A DNA stretch of 64,000 nt from Legionella sp. MW5194 (GTDB taxonomy: Bacteria > Pseudomonadota > Gammaproteobacteria > Legionellales > Legionellaceae). The translations under genes were made by a program, and so were the position numbers. How positions within the stretch are numbered: position 1 is the stretch's first letter; each line of letters opens with the position of its first letter. Below, piece by piece: positions 1 through 8,462 of the stretch. The notes under the pieces were generated by a model. That model was not told where the DNA came from and did no database searches. It was given only the letters and a program-made list of their open reading frames with translations. The stretch is taken from NCBI RefSeq assembly GCF_016864235.1, contig NZ_CP045732.1, forward strand, positions 620,001-684,000, in the 5' to 3' direction.

Positions 1-2
1 TA

Positions 3-176
3 GGAACATTTGGTGGCTATTTAACTAAGTTAAAACCAGACTTTGATTCCAGGCTTTATGGTTTCAAAAAGCTGAGTGATTTGGTTAAGGGAAAACCGGA
101 GATTTTTGAAACGGAAGAACGAGTCAATCCTGGATCGAACACAAAAGTTTTATATTTACGTGGTAGACAAGAATAA
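3..176 (+). CDS. C-terminal end of a LOTUS/OST-HTH domain protein (partial)
   Basis: This reading frame is open from the left edge of the window and stops at 174-176. The 57 visible residues contain a pattern typical of the OST-HTH/LOTUS fold that follows an NYN nuclease domain in many bacterial proteins: G-x-L-x-x-L-K-P-D-F-D-x-R-x-Y-G-F-K-K-L-S-D-L. LOTUS domains bind RNA or G-quadruplexes. The N-terminal part, where an NYN domain would be, lies outside the window, so the full function is not visible. The next gene starts 14 bases later on the same strand, so they may be co-transcribed. Confidence 0.6.
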   Translation, partial: GTFGGYLTKLKPDFDSRLYGFKKLSDLVKGKPEIFETEERVNPGSNTKVLYLRGRQE

Positions 177-190
177 CGTGGAAATAATTA

Positions 191-568
191 ATGAATCTAT
201 TAGAAAAAATTGCAGCATTAGAAAATGAAGCTACTGAATTTGGTTTTCAGTGGGAAACGACCGATCAGATTATGACTCAAATCCAAAGTGAGTGTATTGA
301 AGTCGATGAGCATTTAAAAGCAGGAATTAATGATAACTCATCTGCTTTGCAGGAAGAAATAGGTGACCTATTGCATGCCGTGTTTTCACTGTGTGTATTT
401 TGTAAATTAGATCTCAAAGATACACTGCAACAAACCGTGGAAAAATTTGAGCGGCGGCTCCGCGCTGTCAAAATGATTGCTCATGAAATGAAACTCATTA
501 ATTTGGAAGGACAAACTTTTGATGAGTTGATGTCTATCTGGAAACAAGCAAAGAGCAGAGTAGGTTAA
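191..568 (+). CDS. MazG-like nucleotide pyrophosphohydrolase
   Basis: A 125-residue protein of the all-alpha NTP pyrophosphohydrolase (MazG/dUTPase-2) type. The metal-binding signature is split as in the family: E-C-I-E-V-D-E at about residues 34-40 and E-E-I-G-D-L-L-H-A-V at about 55-64. These enzymes hydrolyse (d)NTPs to NMP and pyrophosphate as housecleaning or stress enzymes. Single-domain versions of 100-130 residues are common on mobile DNA. It lies just downstream of the LOTUS-domain gene. The substrate cannot be read from the sequence. Confidence 0.75.
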   Translation: MNLLEKIAALENEATEFGFQWETTDQIMTQIQSECIEVDEHLKAGINDNSSALQEEIGDLLHAVFSLCVFCKLDLKDTLQQTVEKFERRLRAVKMIAHEMKLINLEGQTFDELMSIWKQAKSRVG

Positions 569-771
569 CGCTGGGTGAGCATGACTTGTAAATTGGGTAG
601 CCGAAATGTAGATTCAGCATAAAATCACAAACGCGCAATTGTCCTGCGCTTGATAAAATATTTTCATGCTCGCATAAATTTCCGTACAAAATTAATGAAT
701 AAAATCAACCTATAAAAAGAAGACAGGTCGGGTAACAGGATCGAGTTGCCCCGATCCCGTCCCCTAAGAAC

Positions 772-2342
772 CTTACTATTACCCATAAGTCTATAAATTA
801 TAAGAAAAACTTTTTCTTTAATTTAACTCTCTGTTATAAATAAGGGCAGTATTTTGACTGATAATGAGAGCAAATGATAAAAGGGAATCAAAATAACTCA
901 TCTTCTGGATGGGCAGAGAGTGAGTTCGGAATAGTTAATTTTGGTGATAAACGATTAAGTAAAAGACTTCTAAAAATAGCAGATAGCTTTGCCAACTCCC
1001 CTGAATGTTCAATAAATCGAGCATGTGACGATTGGCATCAAAGTAAAGCAGCTTATAGATTTTTTCAAAATGATGCTGTATCGGAAAGAAAAATCCTTGA
1101 TAGTCATATCACTAAAACTATTGAAAGAGCCAAGAACTATCCAACTATTTTAGCCATCCAGGATACGAGTTATATTTCTTATAAAAATCATAAAAAGACT
1201 GAAGGATTAGGAATTATAGCAGCTAGAGTTCGCTCTAAAACAACTAATTTTCAAACTCATGGATTGGTAATGCATACCACATTTGCAGTAACTACAGAAG
1301 GCCTGCCTATAGGATTACTGGATCAAAAAATTAGTTCTAGACCGCTTTTAGATGAGACAGTAAAGGAGTTGAAAAAAAGAAGTCATAATATCGCTCTTCC
1401 TATAGAGGAAAAAGAAAGTATGCGTTGGATCGAGTCTCTCGAACACTCTAATAATTATCCGGATTTAAAAAATGCTAAGGTGGTTACTGTTTGTGATAGA
1501 GAGGCAGATATTTATGATTTATTTGAAGTAGCATCGACAAATCAATGTCCTTTTGTAGTGAGGGCACGTCAAGATAGAACAGTAAATAAGACATCAATTT
1601 ACTCTAAAAAAAGTGGTGAAAAATTATGGGATTTGGTGAGTGGTTCGCCTTGTCGGGGGGAAATTCAAGTCACTATTCCTGCTCGAGATAATAAGCCTAA
1701 AAGAACAGCAACATTAGAAGTAAGGTTTGATCATTTTGTGATGAACCCTCCTAAAAATAACGTGAAACGTAAAACCAGAACACTCCCTGATTTAAAACTA
1801 AATGCAGTGTATGTCATAGAACAATCTCCTCCTCTGGGCGAAGAGCCTATGAATTGGATGTTGTTGACCAACATAGACATTAATAATTTTGAAGAGGCAG
1901 TAGAAAAAATACAATGGTATTGCTTAAGATGGAGGATAGAAATTTTTCACAAAATCTTAAAATCTGGTTTTAAAGTTGAAGAATGCAGGCTCGGTGCAGC
2001 CGATAGATTAGTTCGCTTTCTTACAATAATGAGTGTCATTGCATGGCGAATTTTTTTTATCACACTAGTTGCTAGAGAAAGCCCCGATCTTCCTTGTTCG
2101 TTCTTATTGGCTAATGAGGAATGGAACGTCTTGTATACCAAAATACATCATACAAAACACTATCCTGAAACACCACCCACAATAAAAGAAGCCGTGAAAT
2201 GGATAGCTCAGCTAGGCGGCTTTTTAGCCCGTAAAAACGATGGGGAACCTGGTCCTATAACATTGTGGAGAGGATGGAAAAGATTAGTCGACCTTGCGGA
2301 AGGTTGGAATCTTGCTCTTTCTTAGTTATGGGTAATAGTAAG
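772..2342 (+). mobile_element. IS4-family (Tn5/IS50-like) insertion sequence with 9-bp target duplication
   Basis: The element is bounded by perfect 17-bp terminal inverted repeats, CTTACTATTACCCATAA at 772-788 and its complement at 2326-2342. It is flanked by the 9-bp direct repeat CCTAAGAAC at 763-771 and 2343-2351. A 9-bp duplication is the length known for Tn5-like IS4 elements. With an intact transposase and an exact duplication it looks like a recent insertion. It sits in the linker between group II intron domains V and VI. Confidence 0.95.
874..2325 (+). CDS. IS4-family DDE transposase (Tn5-like)
   Basis: A 483-residue transposase. The N-terminal 70 residues match the Tn5-type DNA-binding domain (W-A-E-S-E-F-G...R-L-S-K-R-L, then S-K-A-A-Y-R-F-F). 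Catalytic aspartates are D97 in A-I-Q-D-T-S and D208 in V-C-D-R-E-A-D. The third acidic residue lies in the Y-x-x-R-W-x-I-E-x-F-H-K-x-x-K-S-G motif near residue 350. The length is normal for the family and no frameshift is seen. The stop codon abuts the right terminal repeat. Confidence 0.95.
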   Translation: MIKGNQNNSSSGWAESEFGIVNFGDKRLSKRLLKIADSFANSPECSINRACDDWHQSKAAYRFFQNDAVSERKILDSHITKTIERAKNYPTILAIQDTSYISYKNHKKTEGLGIIAARVRSKTTNFQTHGLVMHTTFAVTTEGLPIGLLDQKISSRPLLDETVKELKKRSHNIALPIEEKESMRWIESLEHSNNYPDLKNAKVVTVCDREADIYDLFEVASTNQCPFVVRARQDRTVNKTSIYSKKSGEKLWDLVSGSPCRGEIQVTIPARDNKPKRTATLEVRFDHFVMNPPKNNVKRKTRTLPDLKLNAVYVIEQSPPLGEEPMNWMLLTNIDINNFEEAVEKIQWYCLRWRIEIFHKILKSGFKVEECRLGAADRLVRFLTIMSVIAWRIFFITLVARESPDLPCSFLLANEEWNVLYTKIHHTKHYPETPPTIKEAVKWIAQLGGFLARKNDGEPGPITLWRGWKRLVDLAEGWNLALS

Positions 2343-2347
2343 CCTAA

Positions 2348-2381
2348 GAACGCAGCATGCGACTTTCACCGCACTACGCTC
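2348..2381 (-). ncRNA. Group II intron domain V (catalytic hairpin)
   Basis: On the minus strand this 34-nt stretch begins GAGC, has the central GTGAAAGTCGCA and ends GTTC, the classical domain V layout including the catalytic AGC triad. Its last four nucleotides are inside the 9-bp target duplication of the IS4-type element, so domain V itself is preserved on the reverse-transcriptase side. Domain VI has been pushed about 1.6 kb away. Confidence 0.8.
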
Positions 2382-2395
2382 AAGCCTTTCTGAAG

Positions 2396-3916
2396 CTATT
2401 CACCCAGCAGGTATTCGCTACCAATAACATTCAATTGTTTGTCCTTTATTCGTTGAACAAAGGAGCAGTCTTTAGCCCATTTTTTTCTATCTTCAAAGTA
2501 TTTAACATACTCGGGTAGATAGGGGTTGGCGCTCGACCTAATTTTGACGTGTCGTTGTATTTTTATATCCATCATTTTGTTAATACAAACATACTTCTTC
2601 GTACCGTCCTTGGCCTTAACCACGTCACTAAAAATCCAGCGCCTTGTAAGGCTACGATTTCGAAAATAACGATCCATTGCTTTATAGCGATTATGACCAC
2701 TAAACTTCCTCATCGTCCAACGGAATGTTTCTTGATATATGTAATTATCCAGTTCGGAAAATGTTGCTTTTGAGACGACTTTTCGATGATAGTTAGCCCA
2801 TCCTTTTATGATAGGATTCAGCGCTGAGATAAGCTCCGAGCCTTTCCAACCATATCCTTTCTTGACGGTCTCTTTGATTTTCATTTGTACGGATTTAATG
2901 CTGTCTTTTGAGGGCGTAGTTAAGAACTTACCCTTATATTTCCTGACATTAAATCCGAGAAAATCAAAGCCTTCCTCGATATGCACAATTTTGGTTTTTT
3001 CCTGTGACAATGAAAGACCTCGTTGTGCAAGAAAGTTTGAAATTATCGGCATCACTTTTTCTTTGAGGATATCAGGACTGTTTGCAGTTACGATGAAATC
3101 ATCGGCAAAACGAATATAATTTATTTTATTGCCTTGCCCACAGCCGGAGTGAATTTCCCTCTCAAGTCCGTCTAGAACCATATTTGCGAGCAGTGGTGAG
3201 GCTGGACCACCTTGCGGAGTACCTCGTGCTGTTTCAAATAATTGATTCTTTTCCATGTAGCCTGCCTGCAACCACTGTGTTAGCACTCGTTGATCTATTA
3301 TGATATTACTTTTGAGCCATCCATGATCAATTTCATCAAAACAGGCCTTAATGTCGCCTTCTAAAATCCATTGAGCGCAATTTTTCCGTGCCAAGGTTGC
3401 ATAGCACTGGTATATCGCGTCATGAGTACTTCGCTTTGGTCTAAATCCATAGGAATTTAGATCAGCTGTAGTCTCTCCAACGGGTTCTAATGCTAACAAA
3501 TAGAGTGCTTGCATTGCCCGATCTTTCAAAGTGGGTATGCTTAGTGGACGCTCTTTTCCATTCTTCTTCGGGATGTAAATCCTTCGAAGCGGAGTTGCCT
3601 TATACCCTCTTGCTTTTAGGTTGCGCACCGCCTCGCATTTTTCTTCTGATGTTGTCCAAACAACACCATCAATACCAGGCGTCTTGCTTCCTTTTGCTGT
3701 CGTTACTCGTCTCACTGCAAGAAGTTTTGCGCTGATGGAATTAACCAGCAGCCATTGCAATGACTTCACTTTTCCGTGCTGTTTATTACTCACTGCCTTT
3801 GCGATACGCACTTGAAGTCTGTATACATTTTTCTCAATACTAGGCCAGTCGAGCTGATCCCACTTTGTATTTAAGATGAATGCGTCAGGCGCACCAGATA
3901 ATAAATTATCCGTCAT
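2396..3916 (-). CDS. ltrA: Group II intron-encoded reverse transcriptase/maturase
   Basis: A 506-residue LtrA-type protein. The reverse transcriptase palm motifs are present in order: R-R-I-Y-I-P-K-K-N-G-K-x-R-P-L, G-D-I-K-A-C-F-D, G-T-P-Q-G-G-P-A-S-P-L-L-A-N and the catalytic F-A-D-D. They are followed by a maturase (domain X) region around W-A-N-Y-H-R-K-V. The C-terminus has the I-Q-R-H-V-K-I-R...N-P-Y-x-P-E-Y stretch that precedes an HNH endonuclease domain in longer relatives, but the protein ends before the H-N-H residues. It may therefore lack second-strand cleavage. The ORF is intact although the ribozyme is interrupted. Confidence 0.92.
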   Translation of the reverse strand: MTDNLLSGAPDAFILNTKWDQLDWPSIEKNVYRLQVRIAKAVSNKQHGKVKSLQWLLVNSISAKLLAVRRVTTAKGSKTPGIDGVVWTTSEEKCEAVRNLKARGYKATPLRRIYIPKKNGKERPLSIPTLKDRAMQALYLLALEPVGETTADLNSYGFRPKRSTHDAIYQCYATLARKNCAQWILEGDIKACFDEIDHGWLKSNIIIDQRVLTQWLQAGYMEKNQLFETARGTPQGGPASPLLANMVLDGLEREIHSGCGQGNKINYIRFADDFIVTANSPDILKEKVMPIISNFLAQRGLSLSQEKTKIVHIEEGFDFLGFNVRKYKGKFLTTPSKDSIKSVQMKIKETVKKGYGWKGSELISALNPIIKGWANYHRKVVSKATFSELDNYIYQETFRWTMRKFSGHNRYKAMDRYFRNRSLTRRWIFSDVVKAKDGTKKYVCINKMMDIKIQRHVKIRSSANPYLPEYVKYFEDRKKWAKDCSFVQRIKDKQLNVIGSEYLLGE

Positions 3917-4630
3917 TTGCTTTCCTCACTTCTACAAATTCTGCAAATTCTTTCGCAATGAAAGACCAATCGGACGTGGGCTTCTTTTCAGACCGGGTGA
4001 CATTGAAACCCGTATCCAACTCATTACAAATTGGCCTTCGCTTTTTCCGATATCCCAAGCCTACACTTCCATAGGCAGCCTTTGCAGGCTACTGTCTTCT
4101 TACGAAGAGAAATATAGGGTTTCCAAGTTCCGCTGTTCAAGTAATGCCGGGTTAGGTGTCTGCTCTCGGCCGGAAAGTTTCGTAATCGTGTGGGGTTCGT
4201 GTGATTTCCCCAGCTACCTTTCGTACCTTTTGGTTCAAGCGATTCAGCCAATTGCGCTTGTTGCGAGTTACGACCTTTATCACAGATTCACTTATGTTCA
4301 CCATACCAGCTACCTAGTAGCTATCCCGATTTTGGCTATCAGGTAGATTTACTTCCTTTCGGATGTTAACATCTCACTATCAGCCCTTCAGCTGTAGTTT
4401 CACTACATTGTCAGGGAGGCTTTATTAACTCCCGTAGGTTCATCTGACGATACAAATGGTTTTCGAAATTCCTTCCGATTAACAACTCAAAACAGCGACT
4501 TATCTTGTCGCACCACACCTTTCGCAACTGGTTGCTGTGTGTGTAACTCATTGTATTTATTCAATATAAAATCATATTTGCAAGAATCGGCTACGAAACA
4601 CTAAATATTTGCTAAATAGCAATCAAAAAC

Positions 4631-4765
4631 CAGTATGCAAATGTGCATCACTTTTAAATATTTTGTCAGATTTATCTGATGCAGATCTGCATACTGACAC
4701 TCGTAACCAGTTGAAATATATAGCCTAATATGATCTAATTGTAATTAGGGGTGGCGTGCATGGAT
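4631..4765 (+). other. oriT: Probable F-type oriT / relaxosome binding region
   Basis: Two 20-bp arms at 4631-4650 and 4677-4696 form an inverted repeat with 18 of 20 positions matching (core CAGTATGCA). Next is a perfect inverted repeat CTAATT-GT-AATTAG at 4735-4748, immediately followed by GGGGTGGCGTGC at 4748-4759. The last resembles the F-plasmid nic region (GGGGTGTGGTGC, from memory of the family). The TraM-like gene starts about 50 bp downstream and a MobF relaxase is encoded at 16145-10200. The nic position is inferred by similarity. The group II intron lies just upstream, with its 5' end at 4513. Confidence 0.5.
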
Positions 4766-4808
4766 GCATCAGCCAGACATCCAACACAATCGAAAAAGAG
4801 GTTATATT

Positions 4809-5138
4809 ATGGCTAGAATCACCGTGACCTTACCTGACAATCTTCATAAACAAATAATTAAAATAGCCGGTAAGGAGAATGATTCACTCTCTTATACGAC
4901 AACACGGCTTGTTGAAATTGGACTGATGGTGATGAACAGTAAGTCTGATAATAAAGATGAGCAGAAGACTACAAACATTGAAGAGTATTGCCAAAAACTC
5001 ATTATTCAAATTAATGGCATCATCAAAGAAATTGCCGTTGATAAATTTAATTTTGATGATGATAAAATCGTTCAAATAACCAAAGATACCTTAAACAAAT
5101 TTAATAAATTAAAAGGTATTCAACAGGAATCACTATAG
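4809..5138 (+). CDS. TraM-like relaxosome protein (ribbon-helix-helix plus helical tail)
   Basis: The 109-residue protein starts at the ATG at 4809, preceded by AAAAAGAGG; an earlier in-frame ATG at 4764 lacks a comparable site. The N-terminus M-A-R-I-T-V-T-L-P-D-N reads as the beta strand of a ribbon-helix-helix DNA-binding domain, and S-L-S-Y-T-T-T-R-L-V-E-I-G-L resembles the second helix of F TraM. The rest is a charged helical region like the TraM tetramerisation domain. F TraM binds sites beside oriT and contacts the coupling protein TraD. Position next to the oriT-like repeats supports this role. The assignment rests on layout and short motifs, not on a search. Confidence 0.55.
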   Translation: MARITVTLPDNLHKQIIKIAGKENDSLSYTTTRLVEIGLMVMNSKSDNKDEQKTTNIEEYCQKLIIQINGIIKEIAVDKFNFDDDKIVQITKDTLNKFNKLKGIQQESL

Positions 5139-5170
5139 CTTTATCTTGCCCTTAGACTTTTAACATACTC

Positions 5171-5215
5171 CTCATAATCCGTTGGTCCTAGGTTCAAGTC
5201 CTAGTGGGCCCACCA
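5171..5215 (+). other. tRNA-Met 3'-half fragment, att-type core
   Basis: The sequence holds a CTCATAA anticodon loop (anticodon CAT), a complete T-arm (CTAGG-TTCAAGT-CCTAG), the 3' acceptor strand and CCA. No D-arm or 5' acceptor strand precedes it, so it is not a functional tRNA. Tyrosine recombinases often use tRNA 3' ends as attachment sites. A pair of GGGGCA repeats follows 45 bp later, which fits an att site. Confidence 0.7.
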
Positions 5216-5259
5216 ATAAAATCAAGTAGTTACGAGTAGTAAAAACTGAAACGGTCTGA

Positions 5260-5276
5260 GGGGCACTGATGGGGCA
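5260..5276 (+). repeat. Arm-type repeat pair GGGGCA-N5-GGGGCA (left end of cassette 1)
   Basis: Two GGGGCA hexamers are spaced 11 bp apart, about one helical turn; a third GGGGCA lies at 5314-5319. The matching inverted pair, GGGGCA-N5-GGGGTA on the minus strand, is at 8675-8691. Paired short repeats beside a tRNA 3' end are typical of arm-type sites of tyrosine recombinases. Confidence 0.55.
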
Positions 5277-5335
5277 CTCAGAAATAACAAATAGCAACTC
5301 ATCCCAATAACATGGGGCATTTAAAATAAATTCCT

Positions 5336-6943
5336 TTACCTGCTATTTTTATCAATTTCCTCACTTAACAAGTGTATAGCCTCATTAATTTCATAAGTAA
5401 TTGCCAAAGAATCCTCTTTAATATCAAAATCAATTTTACCACCACCATGGCCAGCATATTTACTTCTTTTAGCTTGCAAGCACCTTAGTGCTTTCATTAT
5501 CTTATCTGCATTTGGAGAACCCCAGTTTTTCAAAAGTATCTCCAAACACTCAAGGCTCCTCTTATTCTCTTCAGCATTTACTAATCTACGAATGACCTTT
5601 TCCTGTAATCCATCAATAACTAAAATAGTCAAATTCAACAAATAATCTAAATACTCTTTTTTGATATCAGTAATAACTGGGTGAATCTGCTTTAATAGCA
5701 TATCAATATCACCCCCTTTAGGAGCCCATAATACAAATTTTTCCTTATCTAAAGAATAAGGAGGAAAATTGGCTAATTTTTGTTTTATCGCTCTAAGAGA
5801 ACTTTCTTCTTCATCGAATTCAGCTAAAAAATCCGTGTTATAAGCGACTTTTGAAATCCCCGCTTTTGGCTCTTCATTATACTGCTTCCAATGAAGCTGT
5901 TCTTTATGGGGTAATTGCCCTAAACAATAAATATAAGCGTGCACCTGTCCTTCATCATTTATTGAGTAAGACTTCAAACTCCAACTTCCATAGCAATGAA
6001 TTCCCCGATCTCTGACCTCATATTTCTCATGATTATTTTTATATTTAGACAATACTTCTGGATTAAAAAATGCTGGGCTTGTCTGAAAAGGTTTACCAGT
6101 ATCTTTATAGTAATTATCAAGCATTTCTGGAGCACAAGACCATTCGACTATTTTACTATTTTTAAAATCAGTAATAATAAAATTCTCGTATTTCTTAGGA
6201 TCGCCTTTTTCAATCTGCTCAATTGAATAGACTGTTTGGATTACCTCTGCACCTTTAAACCGTGGTATATCTTCATATTCATAAATTCTTCGTTTGATTC
6301 TTGAAGTTTGTAAACTACTAATACTCCATTGCAGAGGACTCTCTAATTCTTTTAACTCAAAAAAACGTACTAAAAAATGATTTGCATAACCCAAGTAATA
6401 ATCTAATGCTTTTCTTTCAAAAAGTATTAAATTAAAATTCTGCTCAACTATTATTAATGCCCTTGGTTCTACATCACCATCCTCGTTTATTAAATTGAAA
6501 GTACCCTTTTCATTATCCAAATACAAACCATTAGCATGAACAAAATGTTGTAATAATTCATATTGGGTAATTAATTTCCCATCTTTATAGTTTGCACGAC
6601 TGAAGAAAAGTGGCCACATTAAGCTATTATCTAAACCAAACTCGTGTGAAACTTCCATTGAACTACTATAACCATCATCTTCGCTATGCTTGAAGCAAGA
6701 AATCGAAGACTCTTTTAAAGGAAAATCTAAGGACAAAATCTCATCTGAATCATATAAATCAAAATTTTCTTGCTCAACGGTAAATGAGTTTAGGAAAATA
6801 TGATCTGTATATAAATAAACCATTACCCAATCTGCTGAAGTAATATTCAATAATTGATCAGCATCATTTTTGGAGATGGCCGCTCTTATTTGCTTCATAA
6901 TTGGCTGATATTGCATGGAAACTCTCTTATTCAATATTCTCAT
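5336..6943 (-). CDS. Unknown 535-residue protein of the restriction-modification operon
   Basis: I do not recognise a whole-length family. The gene starts 2 bases after the nuclease gene and is the third gene of a methylase-nuclease operon. The protein is soluble and rich in acidic and aromatic residues, with no signal peptide or membrane segment. Near the C-terminus, R-S-K-Y-A-G-H-G is followed by an acidic helix. This resembles the R-x(4-6)-H motif of HEPN/Abi-C type RNase domains, where such a stretch follows a helical bundle. If real, the protein could be an abortive-infection effector coupled to restriction. That is inference from one motif and from position. Confidence 0.75.
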   Translation of the reverse strand: MRILNKRVSMQYQPIMKQIRAAISKNDADQLLNITSADWVMVYLYTDHIFLNSFTVEQENFDLYDSDEILSLDFPLKESSISCFKHSEDDGYSSSMEVSHEFGLDNSLMWPLFFSRANYKDGKLITQYELLQHFVHANGLYLDNEKGTFNLINEDGDVEPRALIIVEQNFNLILFERKALDYYLGYANHFLVRFFELKELESPLQWSISSLQTSRIKRRIYEYEDIPRFKGAEVIQTVYSIEQIEKGDPKKYENFIITDFKNSKIVEWSCAPEMLDNYYKDTGKPFQTSPAFFNPEVLSKYKNNHEKYEVRDRGIHCYGSWSLKSYSINDEGQVHAYIYCLGQLPHKEQLHWKQYNEEPKAGISKVAYNTDFLAEFDEEESSLRAIKQKLANFPPYSLDKEKFVLWAPKGGDIDMLLKQIHPVITDIKKEYLDYLLNLTILVIDGLQEKVIRRLVNAEENKRSLECLEILLKNWGSPNADKIMKALRCLQAKRSKYAGHGGGKIDFDIKEDSLAITYEINEAIHLLSEEIDKNSR

Positions 6944-6945
6944 CT

Positions 6946-7437
6946 CTATTTAAAAACTGTATTAACCCATTTAACAAAATCGGTCATATCCATTAAGTCT
7001 ATTTGCCGTTTTGAAGCATTTGACTGGCTTAAATTAAATTTATCACACTCCTCACGTAGCCAATTTACTGCTCCAGTCTTTGAACCACCCCCGTCAAGTA
7101 AAATAATAATATGGGGCTCAAACATTTTTTCAGAACAATTCAAAAACAAATAAGGTAGTTTTTCATCAGCACTCCCAGAAACTTGTTGCCATTTACATTC
7201 AATTCTTGTATTTAAGTTATATGCCTTAGATATTAAGACAAACTCGGTGGTACTGGCATGTTTATAAATTCCTTCATATGGCACATTTTTTAATAATAGC
7301 TCTTCGCCAAAATTCGAAGGGTTTAATTTCCAATCCTTATAACGAGTTACAGTAAAGCCCTTTTTTGTTAGAGCGAACTCTACTAATCCCTCAAGAACCT
7401 TTCCGCTACTATTTGCATATGAACCACCCTGCTTCAT
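6946..7437 (-). CDS. PD-(D/E)XK nuclease, probable type II restriction endonuclease
   Basis: The start at 7437 is preferred over an upstream in-frame ATG at 7575 that would overlap the methylase by about 130 bases; AGGGG precedes it at a suitable distance. The 163-residue protein opens with G-K-V-L-E-G-L-V-E-F-A, continues to T-E-F-V-L-I and then R-I-E-C-K-W-Q-Q. The E-x-K pair there is the expected active-site element of the PD-(D/E)XK fold. L-L-D-G-G-G-x-K follows later. It begins 10 bases after the Dam-type methylase stop, which suggests a cognate restriction partner. The cut site cannot be read; GATC or a related adenine site is a guess. Confidence 0.75.
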   Translation of the reverse strand: MKQGGSYANSSGKVLEGLVEFALTKKGFTVTRYKDWKLNPSNFGEELLLKNVPYEGIYKHASTTEFVLISKAYNLNTRIECKWQQVSGSADEKLPYLFLNCSEKMFEPHIIILLDGGGSKTGAVNWLREECDKFNLSQSNASKRQIDLMDMTDFVKWVNTVFK

Positions 7438-7447
7438 GGCAACACCC

Positions 7448-8284
7448 CTAATTAAATAGGGCAAGCATTTCACGTGCTCGTCCCCTTGTGCTCCCGTTAC
7501 AACTGATATTCCGTTGCACCTCAAAACTGATAATGCTTGATCCTTGATATAAATTCTGAGTAAAAGCCGTATCATGATTAGATAAAATTACAGGAATCCC
7601 CTTCGCAGCCAGTTCTTTAGCTAACTCAACTAATCGTCTCTGGTCTTCTTGTCCAAAAGCTGTGGAATGATATTTTGTAAAATTGGCTGATGCAGATAAT
7701 GGAACATATGGGGGGTCGCAATAAACTACATCTCCTTTAATAGCTTCTCCCATAATTACGCTATAATCAGCACATTTAAATTCTGCTTTTTCCGCTTTTT
7801 GAATAAAAACCAACATTTCATTTTCTGGAAAATAAGGTTTTTTATAATCCCCAAAAGCCGTGTTAAACATGCCAGAACTGTTGTACCTCATGAGGCCATT
7901 AAAAGCATGACGATTGAGATAAATAAATAGTGCAGCCTTCAAGTGGCTATCTGTAGTTGAATTAAATTCTGTACGCAATGATAGGAAGGTTGATTTTTTA
8001 TTAAATTCAGCAGTAAAAAATTGCTTACAAAAATGGATAAAATCATGCTTTTCAAACTTCAAATGTTCAAACAAGTTAATTAGATCAGCATTAATATCAG
8101 CGAGTATAAACTTGTTATAGTTCGTATTTAAAAAAACTGCTCCTGAACCTACAAACGGTTCAATCAAACGAGCCCCTTTAGGTAGGCTCGCACGAATTTT
8201 ATTTATTATCTGGAACTTACCGCCGGCCCATTTTAAAAATGGTCTAATGCGGATTATTGATTCCTTTTCACTATTTTTTATCAT
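7448..8284 (-). CDS. Dam-type DNA adenine N6-methyltransferase (D12 class)
   Basis: A 278-residue class D12 adenine methylase. The N-terminal F-L-K-W-A-G-G-K is the usual opening of the Dam/DpnM family. The AdoMet-binding motif F-V-G-S-G-A-V is at residues 44-50 and the catalytic D-P-P-Y at 190-193. The length is typical. It is the first gene of a three-gene minus-strand operon with the nuclease and the 535-residue protein. The likely role is host protection by methylating adenine in the recognition site. Dam-like enzymes often target GATC, but specificity is not established here. Confidence 0.93.
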   Translation of the reverse strand: MIKNSEKESIIRIRPFLKWAGGKFQIINKIRASLPKGARLIEPFVGSGAVFLNTNYNKFILADINADLINLFEHLKFEKHDFIHFCKQFFTAEFNKKSTFLSLRTEFNSTTDSHLKAALFIYLNRHAFNGLMRYNSSGMFNTAFGDYKKPYFPENEMLVFIQKAEKAEFKCADYSVIMGEAIKGDVVYCDPPYVPLSASANFTKYHSTAFGQEDQRRLVELAKELAAKGIPVILSNHDTAFTQNLYQGSSIISFEVQRNISCNGSTRGRAREMLALFN

Positions 8285-8462
8285 TATTTATCCTTTTTAT
8301 CTAATTTTAGTCTAGTTTAGAAAATTAGGACTCATTTATGCTCTATAATTAAACAGTGGCGCTCCGCCTTATGTTATTTCACTTTGAGAAAATTGCTATT
8401 GGAACAGGGCAATAAAGCTCAAAACCTAGGATTTACTAGGGAAGTAACTGAAGGAGTACTTG
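8285..8462. other. Intergenic region upstream of the methylase operon
   Basis: Together with 8568-8768 this AT-rich stretch separates the methylase from the second tRNA fragment. It presumably holds the promoter of the minus-strand restriction operon. Apart from the small ORF at 8463-8567 and the repeats at 8675-8691, I see no gene. AAACAAA-TAAG-TTTGTTT near 8635-8653 could form a weak AT-rich hairpin. Confidence 0.4.

Larger units (their letters stand above)
727..4513 (-). mobile_element. Group II intron, interrupted by an IS4-family element
   Basis: Read on the minus strand, the intron starts with GTGCGACAAGATAAG at 4513, the usual GUGYG 5' end. It carries a reverse transcriptase ORF, then domain V (2381-2348), and ends with TTACCCGAC near 727. 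The last part can fold as a domain VI hairpin, with a candidate branch-point A seven bases from the end. Without the inserted IS and one copy of its target duplication the intron is about 2.2 kb, a normal size. The long stretch 3917-4513 is the 5' ribozyme part (domains I-III and start of IV) and has no gene of its own. The exact 3' end is uncertain by a base or two. Confidence 0.8.

Noticed and set aside
3876-4346. Plus-strand ORFs upstream of the reverse transcriptase
   Set aside because: They lie in the structured 5' part of the group II intron, whose sense strand is the minus strand.
5171-5215. Functional tRNA-Met gene
   Set aside because: Only the anticodon loop onward is present; no D-arm or 5' acceptor strand precedes it.
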